Origin: Syngnathus acus
Taxonomy: Eukaryota > Chordata > Actinopteri > Syngnathiformes > Syngnathidae
Length of the DNA stretch: 64,000 bases
Direction: 5' to 3'
Assembly: GCF_901709675.1 (NCBI RefSeq)
Contig: NC_051087.1
Location: 4,545,001 to 4,609,000, forward strand
The position numbers were made by a program, and so were the translations under genes. Shown here in pieces: positions 44,654-56,600 of the stretch. Position 1 is the first letter of the stretch; each line of letters begins with the position of its first letter. The notes under the pieces are model-generated. The model ran no database searches. It was not told where the DNA came from and saw nothing but the letters and a program-made list of their open reading frames with translations.

Positions 44654-47600
44654 ATGGATCCCCGCAAGGAGAAGGCGCGAAAAACCATGAAAGCCAAAAC
44701 GACCAAGCGGAAAGAGAAGAAGCACCGGAGCGGCGTGTTCCCCCGTCGGAAATCTCTTCGTTCTTTCAGTCATTTCATGGGCAGGATTCTTAAAACTTTG
44801 AGCACTTTGGCGCACTTCGGCGAGGGACGGCCGCCGGAGCCCGGGGAGGAGGACGACGACGGCGGCTTCAGTCGAAGCGACACCGGCGGCTTTAAAGACG
44901 AAGCCCTTGCGGGCGTCCCGAAGGACGGCGTCGTGAAGAAGAGCGCCACGCTGTCGTCCCAGGGCTCGGTCAAGGAGCGGCTGTCGTGGTGCTATGGCGA
45001 CAAAACCCCCGGAGCCCTGGGGCTCAAGAACCACGGGAACACCTGCTTCATGAACGCCGTGGTGCAGTGCCTCAGCAACACCGACCTGCTGGCCGAGTAC
45101 CTCGGACTGGAGCAGTACAAGCCGAACGAGTCGGCCCGGAGGGTGAACGGCGAGGCCGCCAGGGGTGAGGTGACCGAGCAGCTGGCGTCGCTGGTTCGAG
45201 CCCTGTGGACGCTGGAGTACACGCCTCAGCTCTCCGTAGATTTTAAGGTGACTAGTGTGTCTCTAATTCTAATTTTCACACATTTGAACTTTTCACACAG
45301 TCGTAGTTTGCTTTGTGTATCTTTTATTACACTATGTATTATCCTCCATCTTTAGTATGCCGAGTAGGCACGAGACTCCACAGGTGCGTCGGGCTGGAAG
45401 GGGAGTGGCTAATGGGCGTGGTCAAAGCAGGAAGTAACCAGTATCACCGTAAACTTGTATTGCATTCCCGACAGTTTTGAAATCGGGATTTTCCGACTCG
45501 GATTGGAACCGTGTTCAGCCCAATGTAAACAAAGATGGCTAAACACGAGAAATGTTATTTGTTTAGTTCCCAAAAACATTTTAATCGCTTTCCAATCTGC
45601 TTTCATATTTTTCTTATTCATGAAAATAAACATAACTCTCAGCATTTCATACAATTAAACCCAATAACTTTATTTGTTATTAATGATCCCAAGAACCTCT
45701 TAGCCTTGGTTCCAAAAGCGCTTCGTGGCATTTTATACCTAAAAATACAGAGAAGTGTACGTACTATCCCACTAGAAACATGTCGATTATTAGGATTTAA
45801 TTTCCCATCAGTATGTGTGTTCGTTAATAGTGCTTACACTTTAATATTAATTGGAGTCAGTTGTCAGGCCAGTCAGCGATACAGGCACAGCAGGGCCTGA
45901 GGGCCTGCGGCTGTAAAAAGCTCGCCTACGTCGTGTGTCATTAACTTGCCATTAAGTGATTAATCGGCCATTTCATGTGCACTTGTAAGCCAAGGCCAGT
46001 CAAATGGAAGCAGTGGGTCTCTAGGCAGCTAAGCAACTGTCATAATTTAATGTCAAGTTTGTGCATTAATGGCTGTTGCTCATCTTCAGGCTATTCCAAG
46101 TAAATATTATTAACAGGTAAAGTTTATTCACTCAAATGCAGGCATACTTGTCGGAAGTAATATTTTTTTAAAGGCTTGCAGTATTAGGATGCTAAATATA
46201 AGATTATCATTAAAACCTAATGCATCATATTGTGACCGCCAGTGCCGGTTCTGGCAGGACCACCGTAGCATAACCCCCCCCCCTGACCCCAAAAAACAGT
46301 TAATTTAGGATAGGTGCTGCTGTTTTTATTAGCATGAGAGTGTAAAGGGGACGACGAAAGTGTCTACGCATGAGACAATTACAGCTCTTTTTTTTTTCTT
46401 CATATGGGGGGGTTGAGGGAGGTATTTATTTGTTCAAGTAAGCAACAAAGCTAATTGGGGCTCAGTGTCTCTTAGAGGGATGGTCACTACCTGAAGAAAG
46501 AGGTAAGGGGACCATTAGAGAACCCCAAAGCACTGGGCTCCCTGTAGATTAATTCCACTCTGTACAAAAAATGAGACAGTTCTAATCTTAAAGGTAGATG
46601 CATTCCGTTGCAACTCTCAAGTTAGCCACCAGACCATAAGTCTTCACCGAAGCAAAAAAGTACTAATTGGCTATGACCTGACAAAATTGTGCGTTTAAAG
46701 GCACCGCAGGGATACAGTGTGCTGCAAAAACATCTAGCCATCCATCCATCCATCCATAAACACATTTTCCTGAGTCTTCAATAAATATACATCCATCCCA
46801 TCAATGTTCTGAATTATTCATCAAATTCAAATCGAGGAAAATTTTGTTTTGTTATTGTCAACTTCCTCTGCCCCATTTACTTGTTCAGAAGTACAGTACA
46901 TAGGTCATGTTACAACGGCGCCGCTTGGTCGCATGATGCTGTTCACGTGATGTTTTATGACGGAACTCGTTTGCATTGCTGTGAGTAATTTGCACAACCG
47001 AATGTGTCGTTTTGGCCTGACTCACCTGCGCGGCTCACCGGCACGCCGAGGTGGTTAGACAACATTCCTCGGCAGTAATGTGGCGAGAGAAGACACTCTC
47101 ATTTATCAACTCCAGCCTTCTCAGTACATAACACAACGGGACTTTTTTAAGCTCAAAGCCGTTTAAGAAGTAACGCAACGGAATGCTCGTCTTGTTCGGC
47201 CTCTGAAAGTGCCGCCCCCTCTCCCTCTGGGATTATTGGATGACAGCAAACCAGTTCTCTCACCAAAACAGAATCGCTTAGGTGTGGGAGGAGGAATATG
47301 TCGGATATACGCTGGACACTCCTTCATCGTACACAATTGGTTCCACGAGAGCCAGATGTTCTCTGGATTTTAAATTCAATAATCCTCAACAATGGAGGTG
47401 TTCCATGGTAAACAAATTCCACTATTATATACAACTACGGGCATGATTTTAACATTTTCCTTAGCTTTTTTTCCCCCCAGCACTTATATTCTCCATTAAA
47501 CAGGGATCTGACAATGTACACGTTTTGAATGTGTTGGACTTTAGAGGTTCTGAGGAATTGCTGTCTGATGAGCAAGTGTAAAACGTCTCCATTTCTTACT

Positions 47601-50600
47601 CTGTCACCTTGGTGGTGCACCTCATTTAAAGCACTGTGACAAAATGGTGCTTACTGTGACTCACTTCTATTACTGCCTGCTCTTAATGCCTGAATGGGGG
47701 GAGCCACTTGATCTTTTCATTACGGCAAGCTACAATAAAGGATGATCAAGGATGTGGAAGATTTCCCAGATGGAATTGTCGTCTTATTCCAAGAATAAAA
47801 TGATTTCATTTGCGCCAGTGCATGACTCATGTCTTGCCCCACACCAAGATGGATATTTTGGCTTGATCGCTGGGGCACCCGCTGGGGTCTTTCTTCTGCA
47901 TGGTTTAAGAAAACATGTCCTTCATTTCCCCTTTCTCGCCTTACCTCGCCCATTTTCACGGACACAGTGATTTTGTGTGTGTCTGCTCACACACAGAGTC
48001 AAGCTGGAGGGAGCAAGTGAAGCCTGCCTAGAAGATGAGGACGAGGCAGGATGGGGGGGGGGGGCATGCTGAGACGTCTCCAGTGATGTACACTTAGAGG
48101 AGGAGAGCTTGTAAATAAAAATGCCGGTCCTCCCTGTCCTGTCTCCATAGTAAAGAAAGTTCAGGCATCCGTGAAAGCTGCTTGTTAGAGCAACATCCCT
48201 CCCGAATTCCTCAAGTGTAAAATTTATGCGCCAAAACTGCTCTTGATTTGGAGGAGACACGGCTTGAGAATTCCTGAGCCACTGTTCTCCATGTGCTGAA
48301 ATACTCCCAAATAGCATGCTGTTTCAGACTTGTACCTAAAAGATCCTAAATGGTCAACTTTCACACGGTCCATTCAGTGGAAACTGAAAACACAGCTCGC
48401 GGCTTACGTCCGGCAGGCACAAAGGTTTTTTTTTTTTTTTTTTTTTTAACAACACAGGCACTTCTAGAGTGTTTCTTTGGTGAGAGGGTGCGCGGATTCA
48501 TCTTTTTCACGCTTGAAGGGCCGCGGCTTGTCGGGGCTCGAGGAGCTCAGGCAAGGAGATGAAGAGAGGTGTTTGAAGTGGTCTCCTTTGTTTGGGGAGG
48601 AGGGTATGGGAGGTGTTTGACAGTGACGCGGGCCAACACTGATGGTTTGTCTCATCCTGTCTCCCCTCTCCTTCAAGGACCTCTCATGACTGAAGATGTT
48701 TACAATATTTGCACACGCTAATCTTAGTGGTGGATACGAGCCACCTGCTCTGTGAAGCCTGATTGTTTTTTTTTTTTCTTTTTAATAGAATAGAACAGAA
48801 CAGATGGTGTTGTGAGAATTTTTCGCAATATAATTACTTGTTTTTTCAATTTGGTAAGCACATGTTGCAAAAGCTGGAGGTACAAGTGATGTCTGAAATC
48901 ATTTGGATGGGCAGTGGTGAGCAAGTCTGGCCTACAGTCACAAGGTTCTGGGTTAAAATCTCTGCTTGTCACTGCGTGGCTCTAATCCAAGCACGCTGGC
49001 TTCCTCCCGCATTCCAAAAAAATGTATATTAGGTCTTTTAAAGACCACTTTAATTACACACTTTTTTACTATTTATTTTGATTGATTTATCCCCACCCCC
49101 ATTTTTCTATCAATTACCAACATTTTTGGGCATATTTCTTTCACGGTTTCAATTAAACTACTATTATATATTAAACTATCTTGCTAGCTACCTAGCAAGC
49201 CAGCTAACAAGCTAGGTAGATAGCTACCTTGGGGTTACACTCTATACACTACAGTATACTATATCTATATTGATATCTAATACTAGCCCAGAAGCCAACA
49301 AATTTGTGCGCTCATTGTGTATCATTGTGATGTTCTGCTGTATATACGTACGATATAACCATAAACAGCTCTGACATGGTATGGGGTGACACCTTCCAAG
49401 GTATTATTAGTCGTAACAGAGATGGATGACTACTAGTTGTGTAAATAGTCAGAATGACATTTTGGGTAGAAGGCCCATTTTGTGTTGTTGAGACTACAAA
49501 AAAAGGCAAATATTTCTTCATTTGTGTGTTAGAGATGGCAGTGTGAACTCTCAATGAACCAAGGCCCAAATTGCAAGTGAGGAAAATGATGAGGGCACTA
49601 AAAAGAACTCCCCCCATCCCTCTCCCCACACTGGTGATGGCGCTCTCATCTCGCGTGTTCCCATCGGGTTTGTACTAATTTGACGAAAAAACGATTCCAT
49701 CTTCCATCTGTTTTGCCCGTTTTCAATCCGGCTAATAAAACTCACACAGTGTTCTATCACAGGCACACCAGATGGTCTCGCTTAGGCTGGAAGCAACTGC
49801 GACTCAACACCCGTGGAGTCCAGGACTTTAGTTTGTCTGACCAGCCGAAAAACAAAGATTGTACACGACCACACTGTGATTCCACCGGACATCCTCTCGT
49901 TGGATCGTCGGAAATGTATTTGTGTTGGGTTAACATAATCTTAATTCATTCCCCTTTTTGAATAATTTCAATGACCACAGTAGCTTGACAAAAATGAAAA
50001 TAATAATTTACTCTATTGGTCAATGCAATTGGATTTTTTTTTTTTTTTTGTAGTACAATGACTTCGGAGACAATTTTGAGTCCCTCAAGTGTTTTGTTCC
50101 TTGTTCGCTTTCCTTAAAAATGTTGCATTTATCCTCTTACCTTTTTCCAAGGTCATATCAATCCCAGGAGAATGCCAGATTCTCAATTAAACACTGTCGC
50201 TACCTGGAGTTAGCTTTTTAACCAAAAGTCCGGAAATCACGATACTCCAAAGCATAGAAACAACGATTTGCCGACATTGATTGACTTGGTCATGACGTTT
50301 TTGTTTTCCAGAGCATTGTAGCCAAATACGGCTCTCAGTTTCGGGGCAACTCGCAACACGATGCCCTGGAGTTTCTTCTCTGGCTTTTGGACAGAGTTCA
50401 TGAAGACGCCAAAAACCCAAACAACAACAACAGTAGCAGCAGCAGTAGCAACAACGCCAAAGCCAACGTCAAGGTGAGTCCGATTCGAAATCCAAATTGT
50501 GTTTGTATGAAATGCTTTTGCAATAAGCTGAAAGAGGAAGTGTCTTCTGTTGTTTCTGTATGCTGGCCATGTCTGCAGGATTTCCATCTCTTAACCTTGA

Positions 50601-53600
50601 ACTTTAAGGCTAGCTCAACTTAATGTAGCAAATGAGTAGGCCAGACACAGCTTAACATTGGGACCTTTTTTACCACGATATGAGCCGATTATATATAATA
50701 ATATTTATCTTTTGTGGCACCACGCTGTCGATTGGAGAGGTCAATGTCATTTTATACTGTAAGTGGGCTTGTCGGTGGGGGGGATGAAAAAAAAAACAGA
50801 CTCAGAGCGCACTTGAGAAGAATTGCGTCTCGTTAATACAGGCTAGTCTTTTTCCTATTCATGGCATCTATTCTGCCTGAGAGCATTCTTTGTGCCAAAT
50901 AAACATCTTAAGGCCGCGGCTCTCATTGGGCTGCCAGTATAAATCCACCAGGCAGCGACCGGCATTTCATAGTTGGGATCATCTCTGATCCACCCCCCAA
51001 TGTTGATCCGCTTTTAAACAGATTTTATTGTATCATACAATAGTCTCATTGTCAGATTTCCGTCGATAATCGGACAATGTTTGGACTCCGGTTTTGGACC
51101 CTCATTCTGAGTGCTATGGGTAAACATTAGCATTGTGCCTGTAACCTTTATTTGCTACACGCTAGGGCTAGCTGGGCTGTTGACTAAATATTTTCCAATA
51201 TGATGAGCTAATGGATGTGCATTTGGTAGAAATTAATGAAATAAATAAAAACAGCGCGAAATGATTCTCATTTATTTTTACAATGTAAAATTTTCAAGTA
51301 AATTGGTAGAGTTGCATGGTGCAGAAAAACGATTAAAATAGTTTTTAATAGTGCATATAAAACGTTTTTTTTTTTTCCTCCTGTAAAAGGCAAACGCTTT
51401 CACTCGGATTAGAACACATAAAATCGATTCCATTCTTTAGGTATTTCTCTGGGGATGTGAGCCAACGATTGTTTCGATTTCCCTGGTTGATCAAAAGGCA
51501 TTAAATTGTGCTGGTGACCAAGACTGGGTTACAAGAGTGTTTATCTGCTTTCTATCGATGGCTGACCGGTCCGGGTAGGCGTTACGCGACCTCTCTGCCA
51601 AAGAGTGCCGGGATCGGTTCCAGCCGAGCCTGAATGTGATGAGCCGAAAAGATAAATGGGGCCATGGATGTAATGATTGATTCGAAACCCCACTAGGGTG
51701 ACTCAGATAGGCTGTGATTTTGTTTTGATCGATAGCTATAATTTTCTAATATTGTCACTGCTCACTGTTGTCATTTTAATTCACTACCCCATCACCATCC
51801 ATCAAAGACACGCTGTCATCACCCGATGACTGAAAGGAGGATTTAGTAAAGTGTGCCACTAATGTGTGTTGGTTCAGTGCTGGATTGCATTAGGCTGTGC
51901 ACGCATTACACGTCTTGCACCTGGTGCCACCTATTTCACAAGTGGGGCAAAGCGATATTATGTAACAAACAAAGACAATTCGGTAAGGCCTTCCAATGGG
52001 ATCTTGCTAAACCGGCTGGCTTTCCCTCCCTTTGTTTGCCCAGCAGCGCATTTGTGGCATTCTTCAGCAGGCTCAAGTCAGACAACAACACACTTACGGT
52101 TCTGTGTACACTATATTTTTGCCACTCTCTAAATTGAAAAAAGCTTGATTGGATGAATATCAAGTGATTTTTGAAGTAGTTTCTCGGTGATACAAATGTG
52201 TTTTTGTTTTTGTCAGTGACAAAAAAGTATGAAAGTAAAACATAATATTGACTCCTGCACAGACAGCTTCTGATTGATTCCTACTTCTTTGACACCGATT
52301 GCTAAAGCTAAGGGGTTTAATTGCGGTTTAGTCAGAAATGTTTTTAATATTTTTCCAACAAAGGTTGCATATAGAAAAATGATGGTCGGATGCCTTTGTG
52401 TGCACCCTTGTGCAACCACATTATTTCAGTTACTTCCCCCTCTCAAAAAGAATAAAAAAATGAAGTACCACCACTTACTGGCCTGGAATGGGACTGGGAG
52501 TTGTTTTGTCAGGATGTTTTTATCAAACAAGTCAGACATGTTTGTTTGGCCTTGACTGATGTCTGCTCTGTACTTTGTGTTATTTCCGTTTTAAAAAATA
52601 CATTTGGCTCAACTGCAATTTTGAAAGCCTCAAATGGTTCTTAGAAAAAAGGGAGGAAAAAATCATGGGGGAAAAAAAATCCTGATATTTTTCAGAGAAC
52701 AGAGCATAAAATGTTGCATTTTTGTTTGACAGTGAGCGCCCACAATGTGAGCACAGAGACGAGGTACATTCAGCCTCAGGTCCAGCGTGAGTTCTATTTC
52801 AAATGAGCGCATTTGAAAACTGCTTCATCTCATCCCACCGACAGCTCTGTGGTTTGCCGGTGCGACACCACACCAGCGTCCTGCCATTATGTATGCATCA
52901 TTCCGTTTTAAATGTCGATAGTGCTTTGGCCCTTTTATGCCGCGGGGGGGTTAACTGTGACGGGATGAAGTGGCAACTGCGAAGACTTTGAAATCGGGTC
53001 AGTGGGAAAAAAAAAAAAAAAACGCCGTTGAGGCAGCCAGCCAGCCTTTTATCGACTTGGACAGAAATAGTGAGTTTGATAGCTCTCCATGAGAGTTTGC
53101 CACGTGTTCTCCGGGGGAGGGAACGGCGAGAAGGCAAATGTCGATGAATAATACAAGTCAGCTGACAAGCGGCATTGTTATGTATATACCAGCGCTAATA
53201 TTTGAACTCTGTAAATGTGCCGAAAGACCGGTTCACAAACAAACTGTGAAATCGAGCGTATTTAATATTAACAAAATGGTATCTTTAAAAATAATGTCCT
53301 TTTTTTTAAGCCGCCAATGGCAGTGAACCTGTTAAAAAGCCCTGTACTTTGGTTTTGACTGCCGACGGCGCTCTTGCTATAAAATGCACTCCATCCATCA
53401 AGCGAGCTAATGCCCAGCCGCCAATGTCTTGGACAGGTTAAGTCAAAGAAGCATAAACCCGCCTCACTTGGCTAGTGAATTGATTTTAACAGCTTGTGGC
53501 ATTTGCTAGATGCCACACATTCCTGCAGATGGAGGTTGAGAACGGTTCAGGGAGACAACCAAGACATTCCTTTTTTTTTTCTTTTTTTTCTGGTCACCCG

Positions 53601-56600
53601 CACTTTCAAAAACGTCTCTTGCCGTTATAATAAATGAACATTTTGAACCGGCGTTCATATTTACAAGAGTGACACGGAAGAGCGATAGAAGAAAGTGATT
53701 TTATCTCCTTTTTTTTTTAATCATGGTTGGAATGGACAGGTCACGTAATTCCCCTCCCCAGTGCCCTCCTAGCCTCTTCTTAAGGGATTAAACCAGGACA
53801 AGTCTGAAAGAAACTTTCAAATAGCATTTGAGCTTTGTGATATTATTCCCGGCGTTCATTTCTGCCCTCTGGCTTCATCCAAGATTCACTTAGCTTATTC
53901 AAGTATCTTTTTTTTTTTTCCAAGCCTCCTTTTTTTTTGCCGTAATGTCTTGACTTATCAGCCAGTGAGGGATGACTGACTGAGTGCTTCTCTTCAGACC
54001 ATCAACTTTGCCGCTTACGGCTCTACAGGATGGAAGCAAATGTGGGCTTTGCGTTTTTGTCCAATGTGGTCAAATGCCAACACGACTGGCAGATATGAAA
54101 AATTTAATATGTCTACTCAGATGAAAAGAGAGATGGAGCAATTTGGGTAGCAACAATCCCAAAAAATTATATTTTTACAGCAGATTGTTCTATCTGTAAA
54201 ATGGTATTGACATTTTATTTCCGTCAATTCTGTAGATGTAATTACTCTTAACATGGTTAGAATAAATGACTGATTAAATTGTTCCCTTGAACATCTAATG
54301 GGTAAGACACCAAATAAGCATCATTAAGCATCACTGACTGGTGTAGCGGCCAATGGTCTGCATTATTTAATTGCTTTCTTGGGTTTTTGTTCAATTAACA
54401 AGATCATCTCTCTGGCAAAGTTTGTTGTTCAAGCGCAAAAGTCGTTTTTCAAAGTTAATTAAGTTAGACAAATTTGTCTCCCTGGGAAATGCTTAAAGAT
54501 GAATGAAGGAGAATGTTTAATTGGCAACATACTTCTGGTACAATAATGTGTAAAGGATATTACATTCTCTTGCCGTAATAATTATTCATCTGGTAAATTT
54601 GTTGTTTATGTGGCTGCAGGTCTATATTATTTATATATTTTTTATTTTTATACAACATATTTTTCTGTGGATGACTGCTCATCGTTTCAAGGTTGTATGG
54701 TTGAATTTGGGGCGAAAGCTTTTCATGCCTTTTATTCTATTCTGATTTTAGCTTGTGTACTTTATAAGCATAGTATCTTAAACATTTGTGTTATTCCTCC
54801 ACTCATTACTCAGTCATCTGCTGTGCGATAGCAGAACCGGTCCTGCTGGTGTGCTTACTAACTGCTTCCAAGATGCAGACTGGTTTTCCCACGCCCATGT
54901 TTCCAGATTTGGTTTTCCTTAAATGATTTTCTGATGCTTGTGGACAGGTGGGGACTTTCTTTTTTTGTAGTTGTTGTAATTTTGTATTGTGGTGACATGT
55001 TTCTGTCTATTAACTATTGTACTGATGGAAGTCCGGCGCAACTCGTGAAAGGTCATCCCAATTGACCCTCTTCAATTACATCGGTCATCTTGAGAGGCGA
55101 ATCAATCCATTCGCCAGTCAGTTTGTTTGGTCCTGAATCACTGCCGCGAGCTGGCAAGGAGCCGATCCACATTGGGCCAATTCTGGCACTCGTCAGCCCT
55201 GCCGGCGACTCTTGTCTGAGGCTGCTTAATTTCTCTTGCCGTTTTGTTTTTCCCCCCAGACAGACATCTCCATGGCAACAACCAGAGTGGCAGGTCTCAC
55301 TGCACTCTACGCTGAAATGAAACTGGCACACATTTCACCAAGGATTGGCGCCTAAAGAAGAGACATGCACCTTTTTGTCTCAGCAAGTGCAGTCTATAAA
55401 TATGTTTGTTGTGTGTCGGACGAGTCAAGTCGAGCAAAGGTTTCAAATGCTTGTGCTTTCCATCATTATCTCAGTGGACATCTCGTTCCTCTAAGCTCCT
55501 CATGAATAGCAGCAGCCGTCCACAATTGAAAGGATTGTTGCGAGTCAGCCGCTTTGCTGCCTCGACAGCGTTTTGTTTCAATGGATGGAGAGCAACCTAT
55601 GAAAACAACCACACCCGCCTCTGGTTGTTTACAAATGATTAAGGATTTCTAAACATTACATCATAGAGCTGTTTCGCCCGCTGTTCAAAACAAAGTTATG
55701 TACTACTTGCAGAAAGGGACCAACTCCCGTCCTCGAGTATCCTGATCATTTCAGCCATGTGTGTTGTAGGGACACAGCACAGCACCGCTTCTCATTTTTG
55801 TTGTGCCATCCCTAAATACACAACCTGACTTCTCGCCAAACTCCCACGCACTCACCAGTGAGCGGCACAGGCACGCTGAGTAGTGTCTCGCATGAATGCC
55901 CGCTACAGGGAATCAGCTGGGATTTAATAAGAGCATATGTTCTTGTGTTAGGAAGAAGTGTGTCGGCATCCCCCGGCGGATGCGATCACTGCTGGCGCTT
56001 TGCAAATCTTCAGTCAGAACAAGCTCACTTCTTTGTTGATGTCTTGGATTTGTGCGCGGATCACAGCAGAATGAAATCTGCACTGAAGTTGGTCAGAAAT
56101 CAGTGGCTTTAATTAAATAATTACCGCACAAACATCAATTAGGCACTTGTGATCCGGCAGTTGAGCGTTATAACGGAGCTGTTTCCTGCCCCCAGGCCAC
56201 ATTTTTCCCAGCCCTGTTCTAAAATGTGAACTTGAGGTAAGTTGACCGCTGACTTCACGCATGAACGTGATTCCAAACGGTGACGTTAAATGCCCCGAAA
56301 TTGTCGGTGGAATCCTGACACCTCTGAGGTTCAACTTTTCAAAATCTTTTCTTCTCTGTGTCTTCAGGGACCCAGCTCACTGGAGGACCTGACCAGCACG
56401 CAGCAGCCCAGAGGCCGCCATAGCTTTGTCCAAGAACACTTTCAGGCCCAGTACAGGTGGGAACACCCGAGCATTTCTTCCGCTGCCCTCTATTGGACAA
56501 AAAGTCACCTACTTAGCCTTGAGTGGCAAGCAACAAGATTGAATAGAAATGCAAGAGTCACATCTGAGCCCGGGAAAGAAATCCACCTGATTCCATATCC

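Larger units (their letters stand above)
45248..50311 (+). other. usp43 intron 1 (5 kb) with repeat debris
   Basis: Holds a possible transposon terminus at 46240-46254 (CAGTGCCGGTTCTGG), a short CATC repeat near 46737-46756, a T22 run at 48426-48447, a degenerate tRNA-type SINE at 48905-49032 and an imperfect hairpin at 49183-49224. No further exon is needed, since exons 1 and 2 join in phase. Confidence 0.6.
50474..56367 (+). other. usp43 intron 2 (5.9 kb)
   Basis: No exon supported. Contains the tail region of a SINE (51555-51670), a piece of the common fish repeat near 52395-52440, and several A/T homopolymers (53009-53023, 53572-53590). Open frames such as 55858-56112 lack recognisable domains. 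Confidence 0.6.

Noticed and set aside
44354-45034. 226-aa open frame on the minus strand over usp43 exon 1
   Set aside because: It is antisense to the strongly conserved usp43 first exon. The frame is kept open by high GC content, and it has no recognisable domain.
46240-46254. CAGTGCCGGTTCTGG as the left end of a hAT element
   Set aside because: It looks like a terminus, but I could not find a matching inverted end or a target duplication nearby, so it is only mentioned as a possibility in the intron entry.
48940-48960. tRNA gene suggested by the box-B-like motif
   Set aside because: The rest of the cloverleaf is missing, and the downstream sequence fits a SINE body instead.
55858-56112. 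84-aa open frame in usp43 intron 2 as a possible extra exon
   Set aside because: USP43 exons 2 and 3 join in phase without it, and it does not resemble the family.
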